The notes beneath the pieces are model-generated. The model saw only the letters and a list, made by a program, of their open reading frames with translations, did no database searches and was not told the origin of the DNA. A stretch of 64,000 bases of DNA. Origin: Fonsecaea monophora. Its lineage: Eukaryota; Ascomycota; Eurotiomycetes; Chaetothyriales; Herpotrichiellaceae. A program made the translations under genes and the position numbers. Shown here in pieces: positions 44,205 to 53,413 of the stretch (its first letter is position 1; every line of letters starts with the position of its first letter). Location of the stretch: assembly GCF_001642475.1 (NCBI RefSeq), contig NW_019173938.1, positions 1 through 64,000 on the forward strand. The letters are read 5' to 3'.

Positions 44205-44936
44205 CTACTTGACCAAGGCCATTAGGAAGCCGTCATAGTTCTTCTCCGCCACCGTCTGGACGACGACCGCGTCGACCCGGTCATCCTTGCCCACGGCCTC
44301 AATCAGCCTCCTCGCCCCGGCGATGCGAGGATCGTCCTTGGCGGCCTCGTCGGCCAACAGACCCCGGCGGACGACGTTGTCGACGTAGATGCTCGTCCGG
44401 GGCTTGGTCATCTGCAGCGCGTACTCAAAGTAGGCCAGGTTGTTCTCTTTGTCGGCGTCGATGAAGACAAAGTCAAAAGGTGGGCGCTTGCCGGCTTGGA
44501 CTTCGGCGAGCAGCGCGGGCAGAACCTCGATGCCCGGCCCCAGGAGCACCGTCACTCGATCGCTCAGGCCCGCGTGCGCAATGTTCTCTTCGGCCACTTT
44601 TTTGTTCTCCGGGTTGACCTCGACCGTCGTCACTTTGCCGTCCTCCCCCGCCCCTGCGGCCAGCCAGATGGCCGAGTATCCCCCCAAGGTGCCGACCTCC
44701 AGAATGTTCTTCGCGCCGGTCACCTGGATTTGCAGCGATAGGAACTTTCCCTGTCCAGCGAAGACTGCAATGTCTGGCAGACCCTTGGCGAGAGAATTGG
44801 ATCGCGCGAATTCCAACGCCTCGTGGTATTTGTTCCGTCCGGGGGCGAGCAGATGGGCGTTTGTATACTGGTCCACGGCCGTCCAGCGGGGATCGTGCTC
44901 ATGGACTACCGAGTATCCACCTTGTGCCGTCGTCAT
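44205..44936 (-). CDS. O-methyltransferase, caffeoyl-CoA/catechol type
   Basis: A single-exon SAM-dependent O-methyltransferase of 243 residues (methyltransferase family 3). Motif I is ILEVGTLGGYSAIWLA, followed by VTTVEVNPENKKVA (acidic residue for SAM ribose) and FDFVFIDADKENN, the metal-binding Asp region of this family. YVDNVVRRG follows as usual. These enzymes methylate catechol-type hydroxyls, with Mg; the real substrate is unknown. I use the ATG at 44936 (MTTAQGGYSVV), since the frame continues upstream only without another ATG. The phosphopantetheinyl transferase on the same strand stops only 86 bases upstream, very close for a filamentous fungus. Confidence 0.88.
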   Translation of the reverse strand: MTTAQGGYSVVHEHDPRWTAVDQYTNAHLLAPGRNKYHEALEFARSNSLAKGLPDIAVFAGQGKFLSLQIQVTGAKNILEVGTLGGYSAIWLAAGAGEDGKVTTVEVNPENKKVAEENIAHAGLSDRVTVLLGPGIEVLPALLAEVQAGKRPPFDFVFIDADKENNLAYFEYALQMTKPRTSIYVDNVVRRGLLADEAAKDDPRIAGARRLIEAVGKDDRVDAVVVQTVAEKNYDGFLMALVK

Positions 44937-45022
44937 TGTCAATGCAGTGCTCACGAATGTGTCTACCTCTAACCAGAAGGATGTTGGGAAAGGTCAGTCT
45001 GGCGTAGCCTGGTTGTGGTGAC

Positions 45023-45583
45023 TCAATTCTCTCCAGGAGGACTACGAGCCCTTTTAATCTTTGCTTCGGCCTCGGCCTTCCTCCTTCCGAGTTCGGCCGA
45101 TATGTCTGGGTGTAAGGGTGTCGCAAGAACTGTTGCGATGGCGTATTCTCCGTCGTGGCTGATGCTGAGTTGGGCCACCTGCTCAGTCACCTTGATGGTG
45201 GAATCATCCGAAGTGGCCGTGGTCGCGGGAGCCTCTGGACGCGTATCACAGACGACGTGGACGGCGCCGTCGGATTCAATTCCGACCCTCAGATCGCGAA
45301 AGCTGAGTAATGAAGCGTCCCAGGCCTTTTTGGCTGCCTCCTTGGACGCCCAGCGGCCGGCGATCCAGGCCACCACCTGTTTTCTAGCGAGCTGGTCGTG
45401 ACGACCTGCGTCATCTTGCCAGTGCGGGAAGCGGCGTCTCAAATCCTCGAGCTCGGCGGGGACAAGGAAACGATTGGCCAGCCTGACCAGGCGTCTGACG
45501 TCTGGTTGGAGCAATGCCGAGATGCGCTTCGTGGCAACGATGTCGGTGCCAATTCGCAGCGCTAGAGGGAAAGGAGCCCGCAT
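45023..45583 (-). CDS. PPT2: AcpS-type 4'-phosphopantetheinyl transferase
   Basis: This enzyme moves the phosphopantetheine arm from CoA to acyl carrier protein; the short AcpS-type enzymes of fungi serve the mitochondrial ACP. The 186-residue single-exon protein begins MRAPFPLALRIGTDIV. GTDIV holds the Mg-binding Asp, and GRWASKEAAKKAW is the second signature (W-x-x-K-E-A-x-x-K). LSISHDGEYAIATV near residue 145 is the beta-strand that follows. A long non-conserved loop (PEAPATTATSDD) lies between them. Length and motifs fit yeast PPT2. Its divergent neighbour, 555 bases away, is the penicillin-acyltransferase-like gene. Confidence 0.9.
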   Translation of the reverse strand: MRAPFPLALRIGTDIVATKRISALLQPDVRRLVRLANRFLVPAELEDLRRRFPHWQDDAGRHDQLARKQVVAWIAGRWASKEAAKKAWDASLLSFRDLRVGIESDGAVHVVCDTRPEAPATTATSDDSTIKVTEQVAQLSISHDGEYAIATVLATPLHPDISAELGRRKAEAEAKIKRARSPPGEN

Positions 45584-46138
45584 TCATTCGGCTTGTCGCG
45601 CGCGTACCGGAGGAAGAACTTCTGCGGGGATTGAAAGGGATCTTTTCCAGGGCTTTTTAAGAGAGGAGCTCTGTGTAGCGGAGTGCTTGTTGACTTTCTG
45701 GGAGGATTTGGAGAAATGGTCAATTGGAAGGACGGAGGGACGAATGAAGTCTAAGGTGGCCAGCAACATTTGGCGAGATTGATTATTCGGTGACTGCGAC
45801 TTCAGCCACGCAACAAACTCTCCTTCCCTATTAGGCTTGTCGATGGAATAGCCACCGAATCAAAGATTCAGACAAGGGAAATGCTCGAATCATCATGGAC
45901 CTCTACCACCCATTCTGCTATCTACGGGCTATTCAGACTGCTATCACTTCCTCATCCAAGTATTCCTGTAACAACAGATATCGCCCGCCTCCGCGCAACT
46001 CCGCACCTTTGCGGGGCCCGAGGCCAAAGACAATGAATAATATGGCATTGATCTCCTGCTTCTCTCTTGTTTGCGTGTAGCAGTCTCCATCTCTCTTTCC
46101 CCGCCGCAAGACCAAGACACAAACCAAATAGCCTTAAA
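45584..46138. promoter_or_regulatory. Divergent promoter between PPT2-like and acyltransferase-like genes
   Basis: 555 bases separate the two opposite start codons; both promoters lie here. I see no distinctive regulatory word. Confidence 0.5.
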
Positions 46139-47225
46139 ATGAAGCATATCAAGTGTTCAGGGACGCCGTACGAGGTGAGATTACGTTGTCAAACCCCGTG
46201 AGATGTACAAGTGTTGACGTGCGCAGATTGGTCGTCAACATGGCGAGGCAGCCAAAACCGAGGTTCACGGAAGCATGGCCTTCTATGGCGCTTACTTCAA
46301 GGAGAGGGCGAAGCTTTCGTGGCCACAGGTGCAGGATGTAGCGCGAAAGTCCCTGCCCTGGTTGCAAAGTTCGTACCCAGAATATGTCGAGGAGATGCAA
46401 GGCGTTGCCGACGGCGCGGGCCTCGATCTCGAATCAATCGTCGCACTGAATGTCCGCACCGAGATTGCCTTTGGCATGGTGAGTGACGGCTGCACCGCGC
46501 TGGCCTGGAAGACGTCAGACGCGAGTTTCCTGGCGCAGAACTGGGACTGGAACTTTGACCAAACACCCAACATCATCTGTCTCTCAATTGAGCAACCGGG
46601 CAAACCCAGAATCCATATGATGAGCGAAGGTGGAATCATTGGCAAGATTGGAATGAACTCGGCAGGTGTCGGCGTCACGCTGAATGCCATCCAAGCGCCG
46701 GGCGTCTCTTTCGACAAGCTTCCTTGCCATCTTGCGCTGAGGACGGCACTCAATAGCACCTCTAAAGACGCAGCAGCAGCCGCGCTTCGTAAAGCAGGAG
46801 TGGCTTCGGCTTGTCACATCACCATCGCTGACGCTGCAACTGGGGGCGTTGGATTTGAATGTACAGCACTTGACATTGTGGAAATGCCCATGGACACGGA
46901 CGGCGCATTGCGTGGGTCGTGTACTCACTCCAATCACTTGGTCAAGCAGCACAAGGTGGCAGGGAACGTACTTGTCGCCGACTCCCCCTTTAGGCTCGAC
47001 AGGATCCAAGAGCTAATGAAGGACATTGGCAAACCGACCATGGAAAACTTGAAGGAGATTCTCAAGGACGAGAAAAACTATCCCGTCGCTATCAACCGAG
47101 CCGTAGGTGAGAAGAATACCAGCCAAACCTTGTTTTCCATTATCATGGACTTGAAGCAAGGCTTTGCCGATGTCAAGATGGGACGACCAACAGAGGATGG
47201 GGAAGCGTTCCAGCTGAGACCATAG
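46139..47225 (+). CDS. Penicillin acyltransferase-like Ntn hydrolase
   Basis: Homologue of isopenicillin-N / 6-APA acyltransferase (AatA/PenDE, peptidase C45). Two exons (46139-46174, 46227-47225; 52-nt intron GTGAGA...GCGCAG) give 344 residues. The first exon encodes MKHIKCSGTPYE, and after the splice IGRQHGEAAKTEV continues, the exact start pattern of the family. The autocatalytic cleavage site is visible as SDGCTAL, making C101 the new N-terminal nucleophile. Other family segments are NVRTEIAFG, AQNWDW, EGGIIGKIGMNSAGVGV, LPCHLALR, HSNHL and LGRP-like MGRPTEDG near the end. The C-terminus does not finish with an obvious peroxisomal SKL-type signal (it ends QLRP). No isopenicillin-N synthase or NRPS is in the window, so penicillin synthesis is not implied. 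Substrate unknown. Confidence 0.9.
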
Positions 47226-47488
47226 TGGACATTGCGACACAAGGACCGAGGCGATCTCCTCTGTCCAAATAACTTCAAGTCTGGTGTGGTGGTTTTCGAT
47301 CCGTCTAGCTTATGTACAATGCGTAGGTTCGTCCGAACCAATGTTTTCTCATGCTGCTGTTCTTCTCTCTAATGCGCCTCCTTCCCCGAGATCTTGTTGC
47401 CCTTGTCCTCTTGCTCCACCTGTTGTAGAAATTCCCTGCCAAGGTGTTAGGGAGAGCTTCGGCAGCCGAACAACGGGCGTAAAGCTCC

Positions 47489-47760
47489 TTACTGAATGAA
47501 CTTCTCCTCGTCCTTGCTTGAGGCGTTGATCGGAGGTGTAGTCGATTTCTTGGCTCCACCGCCTCTCGTCAGCAGGTAGGGCAGACCAAATGCGGTGCTG
47601 AGCGTAGCGATAGCCAGCTACAGATAAATGGTCAGTCGATGCGGTCCGAGGGAGGACATTTCCTCAACGCAGATTGAATTGTGACAGAGCTGGATCGATC
47701 ACGGTCACGTACCCAGTGGGATCCGACCTGGCGGCCTGCGACATTATACATAGCAACCAT
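47489..47760 (-). CDS. ATP19: ATP synthase subunit k (Atp19-like)
   Basis: Two exons (47760-47713 and 47617-47489; 95-nt intron GTACGT...CTGTAG) give a 58-residue protein. It opens MVAMYNVAGRQVGSHW, the start I recognise from fungal subunit k of the mitochondrial F1Fo ATP synthase. The spliced part LAIATLSTAFGLPYLL is a single membrane helix, and a short polar tail follows. Subunit k is a small Fo-associated protein at the dimer interface, not needed for catalysis. The gene is easy to miss because each exon is too short for ordinary ORF calling. It is divergent from the MTFP1-like gene with 400 bases between starts. Confidence 0.87.
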
Positions 47761-48160
47761 CTTGACGGTTTGACGGGCTTTGCGAAGGGGATCTGTTCGA
47801 GATGGCGTGGGAGTGGTGCGGGATTGCAAAAAGATGAAGCAGATCGAACTGAAGCCCCGAGATTTTGCGTCTGAGCTGCTGGAGCTTCGTTCAATGACCC
47901 GCCGCATGCACCACGTGCTACGGTGGGCCACAACAGAGACTTGTGCGGTTGCCGCCTAAACCACCTGCGCTTCATCTCGGCGGGGAGCTGGGAGGGCTCC
48001 GGAAGCTGCAGGGAAGGGTCATTGCACCAAATCAGTAACTGCTACGACGCGATCCTGAGGCCTTTTTTTGCCTCCATACCATATGAGCCGGTTATATTGG
48101 GCGACAGGCAACTGCAAACGCGCCTGTTGAAGTTTTCCATTTCCGCCTGCACTCCCCAAA
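47761..48160. promoter_or_regulatory. Divergent promoter between subunit k and MTFP1-like genes
   Basis: 400 bases between opposite starts of two mitochondrial membrane-protein genes, so co-regulation is possible. No motif stands out. Confidence 0.5.
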
Positions 48161-49013
48161 ATGGCCGGCAGTGAAGGAGACCGCCCAAACTCTGCCTTCC
48201 CACGCGAGCAGTTGAACAAAGACCTCCAAAAGCTGGTCGACAAGCAAGATGACTGGATGGACAACTTTTACGAGGGGGCTGGGCCCGACACCACCGACAC
48301 CAGCATGCGATATGCCGCGTACGCGAACCGTCTGCGTACCATCATGTTGAGCGCCCATCGATATGTTGCGTATACATCGGACATTGGCGAGTCCTTTCGC
48401 CCGGTCGCACACCCCATACTAGTTAGAAGCGCGTACGCGGTGTCATGGGCATACGTGCTCGGTGATGTTGGGCACGAGGGATACAAGGCATACAAGAGGA
48501 ATCAGAGGCTGCTAAATCCTCAAGCCGATGAGGGCTCTGATGGAACACCAAAAGAACCTCTGGGCAAGGCCGATGCTGAGGCAGCACCACAACAACCCAT
48601 TCACATCCCTGCGATCGAAGACTATCGGGCTGTGATGGCTCAGCGAGCTATTTTCCAAAGTCTCGCATCAATGGGGTTGCCCGCGTTTACGATCCACTCG
48701 ATCGTGAAGTATTCAGGGAAGGCGCTCAAGAGTGCGGCAAATCCAGCTATTAGAACTTGGGCCCCGATTGGAGTGAGTGAAGCGTCCCGAGACTTTTTGT
48801 TCGAGACTGACAAAATCATAGCTTGGTCTCTCGGTGGTTCCGGCACTGCCATATCTGTTTGACAAACCCGTGGAGGAGGCTGTAGAATGGACATTCTACC
48901 AAGCATTCAAGGCCATTGGCGGAGAAAACGCAGTGGGCAACAGACACAGTACAGGCAGAAAGGAGGCCTTGCAAGTCGAAGCAAAGATTCTCAAGGAAAA
49001 GAAGGACTTATAA
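48161..49013 (+). CDS. Mitochondrial fission process protein 1-like (MTP18 family)
   Basis: Two exons (48161-48772, 48822-49013; 49-nt intron GTGAGT...ATAG) give 267 residues. MTFP1/MTP18 proteins sit in the mitochondrial inner membrane and affect fission. Family segments are RYAAYANRLRT, VAYTSDIGESFRPV, VSWAYVLGDVGHEGYKAY, MAQRAIFQSLASMGLPAFTIHSIV and, across the splice, WAPIG-LGLSVVPALPYLFDKPVEEAVEWTF, with conserved DxPVEEAVEW. Hydrophobic stretches at about 100-115, 180-195 and 205-220 fit three or four membrane passes. The linker 130-160 (NPQADEGSDG) is variable. The splice is required: unspliced reading ends within a few codons in a meaningless frame. Confidence 0.88.
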
Positions 49014-49597
49014 TGGCGCACCCAGGCTCAACGGGGGAAGAGGCTGTTTGACCTCTAAAATATTGTTGTACACATTCGACTGTGTCTCGCATATAAAGCA
49101 TTTCTACTCGATCTGTCTACCTTCCCATGACAGGTAGCCATTGGCGGTCGTTACATGAGCGGTTGACCACCTACGAGCTGGTGAACAGCAGGTCGAGCAG
49201 ATATAGAGTCTGTCCGCGTAACCAGAGGGAAATATACATCTACTCAACCTGACATTGTCGTCTCAATCCTCCGTCGCTCTACTCTCTAGATTTGCAATAG
49301 CATCCAAATATATGGCTAGCCTGATGGTTGGGGCCCCGGGCCGATGTCGGGTCGGTGGACAATGACCCGAAGGCGCGCAGGGACTCGATTGAAATTCCAT
49401 GCGTTGCGGCGTAAATCTAATAATTTCTCAAGTTGACAATGGTCTTGCTCAGCAACACAGTCAGCTAGACGACGACGATCTCGAAACGATCGGGTACCTC
49501 TGCGCGATCTATCTGATACCCCACACGAGCTTCAACGCCCTCGAATTCAAGGTGCCACGGCTTCAATGCACGACGCGCAGGAGCCCCCGCCATCACC
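49014..49597. other. Spacer upstream of carrier-like gene
   Basis: About 580 bases, no supported gene; 3' end of MTFP1-like and promoter of the next gene. Confidence 0.5.
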
Positions 49598-50859
49598 ATG
49601 CCTCAGCCGCAGCAGCAGCAGCAGGAACCTCTGCTCGAGAATAAAGACAACGACAAACTCTCGGAGGAGCTGCCGGTTTGCTCGAAGGCGGTCTCTATCC
49701 CCAAACCCCACGTGCACCTCCTGTCAGTGGGAAACGTGTCGGTGGAGCAGAAGAAACCTGCGCAATGGAACACGAGGAATCTGGGGTTGCGACTGGGCGC
49801 CGATGTCACCTCTGCTGCAAGCGCCTCGGTCTTGATTGCTCCCATAATAACTGTCATTGACCGGTACGTGGTTCCGGAGAGCTGTGATACTTTTCGATTT
49901 CGTGGGAGAGCGGACCAGGCGCGCACCCTGCTACTTGACTCCAGACTTGGTCCTCGGGTCTGCTTGTTCGATGTCCTCCTGGGGTTCTGTCCGGACCGGA
50001 CGTTGGGAGTAGGTGCCACTAACAGCAAGGACCAGATCCATAGTTGAGAAGGCCGCAAATGGTGCCTCCTTCTCGTCCTGCCTCTGGCGATCCTTGCGTC
50101 CAGCGATCACCCGTCCACATGCGTTCATTTTCTCCAGGCCGTTCCTGTTGATCTTCGCCTTGTACTTGTCAACCTACACGACAGCCAACGCCGTTGACAC
50201 GCTCCACTCGACAGTTGCGTCCAAGCCAGCCTCTACAGTCTCTTCTGGCGCGACCAAATTCATTGCGACCTCGTCGGTGAATATGAGCGCGTGTGTGTAT
50301 AAAGACTCGTGCTTCGCGCGGATGTTTGGGGCCGCGTCCTCTTCCACGGGGGCAACCGTTCCCAGGCTCTCTTACGCCCTCTTTGCCGTGCGGGATAGTC
50401 TGACGATCTTTGCGTCATTTAATCTACCGTCCATCATTGCGCCACAACTCGCGAACCTGCCTCTAGAGGTGAGGTCACGGTTTTCTCGCATTCTCTCCAC
50501 GGAGTCGGGCAGGATGAACACGGCCCAGTTTATGGCGCCGGCTGCCATCCAATTGATATCGACTCCGATCCACCTGCTGGGGTTGGATCTGTACAATAGA
50601 CAGGGTCGGTTGGGTTCTGGAGCACGATATTCGCGGGTCGTGCGGGATTGGGGCGTCAGTGCTTTTGCTCGGATGGGAAGGATCATTGTGAGTCCATGAC
50701 TATTCTTCATACGCTCCATCAGTTTTCTACGTTGTGGAAAAAGGGATGTGGAGATTGGTAGCTAACCTGTTATCAAACCTACAGCCCGCGTTTGGCGTTG
50801 GTGGTGTCGTCAACGCGAACATGAGGAGGAATTTCATGACGAAAATCGAAGAGTTATGA
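49598..50859 (+). CDS. Carrier-like mitochondrial membrane protein, uncharacterised
   Basis: Three exons (49598-49863, 50036-50687, 50785-50859; introns 172 and 97 nt) give 330 residues. I do not know its function. After a Gln-rich start, a conserved-looking segment LRLGADVTSAASASVLIAPI runs into DRSIVEKAANG across the splice. Then come LRPAITRPHAFIFSRPFLLIFALYLSTYT, RDSLTIFASFNLP, MAPAAIQLISTPIHLLGLDLY and, from the last exon, GRII-PAFGVGGVVNANMRR. The Pro-containing hydrophobic repeats and the PxHLLGLDLYNR segment resemble a group of divergent mitochondrial-carrier-like fungal proteins. The acceptor of intron 1 has two in-frame choices (50035 chosen; an AAG acceptor upstream would add two residues). 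The last exon is only 25 codons including the stop. Confidence 0.75.
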
Positions 50860-51379
50860 GACCTATTCGACACCTGCAATGACTCTTACGGCGTTAAGGT
50901 TTGTCTCTGGGTGGGCTGTTTGCTAGTATCCTCGGTACTTTGGAGGACAACAAGCACGAGATAACCAAAAGTTTGGGACAACGGATTTATTTTCTCCTCG
51001 GACTCGGTATCTGCGGCCGATGGTGTCCAGGACGGTTACAATGTACGATAATGCTGGCAGTCATACATACGGTGGGCGTATGTCCTCTCGTGCTGTCGAA
51101 ATGTCTCGACTCGGGCCAAGCCAAGGCTGAACGTGGCAGGGAATTGAGTTGGGTGTGATGTGATGTGATGACCTTGTGGATCTGAAGGATACGAAGGCGG
51201 CTCTGCAGCAAGGCCTGCGAGGGCATGTGTGAGACCTGCTTCTGGAGTTGTGGGAGGTGTTCCTCTTTCCCTCCCTCTCATAGATACTCGACTCGCCAGC
51301 TGAGGGCGTGGCGTGCGCAGTAACACAATACAATTTGTGCGCCCAATCACTCCCACAACCTTCTTTGGTACCGACGGTA
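50860..51379. other. Convergent 3' spacer
   Basis: About 520 bases between the stops of the carrier-like gene and the SDR gene; no gene seen. A short TGATG run lies at about 51159-51170. Confidence 0.5.
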
Positions 51380-52661
51380 CTACGCCCCATAACTCTCCCT
51401 CACCTTCTCCCTCAACAGATCCAGCCCGACGGCCCTCCTCCACCACTCATCCCACCACCCGACAGGCCAAAACGTGCAATTGTAGAACCAGGTGCGCCAG
51501 GCGCCCGTGCCACGCCAGATCTCCACGGGCAAGCCACGATCGCTCCTCCGAGAAGAGGCTTTATTCCACGGCACGAGCACGTCTCTCACCACGTCGGCGG
51601 CCCATTTCTCCGGGTCCTCGCGGATGGGGAACGCGTTGCGCATCGCGCTCTCGGTCTGCTCGCGCACGGGCGCGTAGATGCTCCCGGGGGGCAAGCTGGC
51701 CCGTCCGTCCTGGTGGTTGGCGTGGAAGTGCGAGTGCACGCACCCGGTCTTGAGGTCGACGACGTGCACGCCGAACGGCTGCAGCTCGATGCGCATGTGC
51801 GTCGAGAACATGGCCGCGGCGGCCTTGCTGGCGTGGTAGGCGCTGTTGTGCGGCGTCGGCTCGACGGACGACACGGACGTGTTGTTCAGGATCAGGCTGG
51901 GCGGGGTCCATGAAGAATGAGTACAGGGTCGGGCGGCGTTGATTAGCAGTGGTAGGAATGCCTGCGTCACAGAGATGCAGGACCATACGTTCAGGTCGAA
52001 GAGGGCTTTGGCGTCCGGGATGGAAAGGTCCGCGACGGGCATGTTGTAGCCTTTTCGTGGATGGAAGTTAGTCAATGTAACAATGTGTCCCCCATTTCAC
52101 TCCATCAGAGCAAATCAAGGACTCCGGTTGGGGTGTACATATGGGGAGGATGCTTCCTGAGGAGGAGACAATAGGACATGGTGCTGGATATGCCAGACTA
52201 CCATCCCTGTATACTCCATCCAGCCTTTCAAGACCTCAGAGCCTCCAAGAAAGAGCACAGCCCCGAAGATCAACAGAAAAGGACAGCCTCAGCCAGCAAG
52301 AGAACGAATGCCCCCCTTTGGAAAGGATCAAGAGAAAAGAAGAAAAACAAACATAGTTACCTCCACCGGCATTATTCACCAGACAGTCGAGTCTCCCCTC
52401 GTCCTCACCCTCCCGCCACGTCAACCGCCTAACGGCCTCGACGCAGCCCTTGATGCTCTCCTCATCCAGCACATCCAGCGGCAAGCACTCGATCCCCAAT
52501 TCCTCCAGCCGAGCCATCTTGCTCGGGTTGCGCGCCGTGGCGAAGACGCGCAGTCCGGCCTTGTGGAAGGCGATGGCCAGTGCGTGGCCGAGACCGTGCG
52601 CCGAGCAGCCCGTGATCAGTACCGTTTTGCGCGTGTCATTTTGTACGGGAGCGGTCGTCAT
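51380..52661 (-). CDS. Short-chain dehydrogenase/reductase, AYR1-like
   Basis: Two exons (52661-52361 and 52050-51380) with a 310-nt intron (GTAACT...AAAAG, with TGACTAAC as a good branch site 20 bases before the acceptor) give 323 residues. The Rossmann nucleotide site is TGCSAHGLGHALA, then FATARNP, which favours NADPH. NNAGGG is formed across the splice and YNMPVADL follows. The active site is NTSVSS with YHASKAA (Tyr/Lys pair), and QPFGVHVVDLKTG follows. This is the classical SDR pattern and is closest in feel to yeast AYR1 (1-acyl-dihydroxyacetone-phosphate reductase), but substrate cannot be told from sequence. Near the C-terminus a Trp-rich stretch (WFYNCTFWPVGWWDEWWRR) suggests membrane or lipid-droplet attachment. 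Confidence 0.87.
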
Positions 52662-53413
52662 GTTTTGGGTGCAGTGGTCCGAAGAGCCCCGCGTGGGCGT
52701 GACGTGAGGTCTGATTCTCTTTCGTTTCTGGAGCTTTTGCGGTTACCTCAACCCCTTCTCTCGAGTCACTCCCACAGGATCTTGTTCCTTCTGTGTACCG
52801 GGTGTGTGGTTGTCTCTTTGAAAATCTGTGTCTGTCGAGTATACCTAGTATGTATGTAGTAATGGAGGGCAGAGCTTCGACAGAAGGACGGCAGAGAAGA
52901 CGTCAAGTAACCCGACTGATATGGGCTAAACCAACCGTGTAGCCAAAAGAGGAAGGTGGATGACTATTTTCCACTGTCATGTCAGCTCCCCTTTCTCCAG
53001 TCTTGTGACCATCAAGATATATATCTAATGCATGAACCTGTTGATGCTGATACGGATAATAAAAAACAAGACCCTCAAGAACAATATAAGTGCTACGCCT
53101 GATACGATAACAAGAGCGGCAGTCGAAGTGTCCGAGGCTAGATAATGCCGAGTACACGTCTACATGTATTTGCAGAGGAACCACTGAGAAAATTGAGATA
53201 TGGGGAGCAGAGTCGCTATAAGAACAAAACAAACTAAAACCAAGAGCGGACCTGGTATATACATTATGATGATAACCTTCCTTCAGCGCCGCCTACACGT
53301 CACCCCGCAAGAGACCCATATCTGACACTGGTGCTTCCATCGTCGCATCATTCTTCGTATCGGTAAACAGTTCCAATCTGGACAAACCCAACGATCACGA
53401 CCTCCTGCAGGTC
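52662..53413. other. Spacer between SDR start and the large mitochondrial-type gene
   Basis: About 750 bases holding the SDR promoter and the 3' UTR of the next gene; no gene seen. Confidence 0.5.

Noticed and set aside
44954..44954. Methyltransferase start at 44954
   Set aside because: The codon is GTG; the ATG at 44936 is the first proper start.
39389..47225. A complete penicillin or other biosynthetic gene cluster
   Set aside because: The acyltransferase-like gene, methyltransferase and PPTase are present, but no NRPS, PKS, terpene synthase or isopenicillin-N synthase lies in the window.
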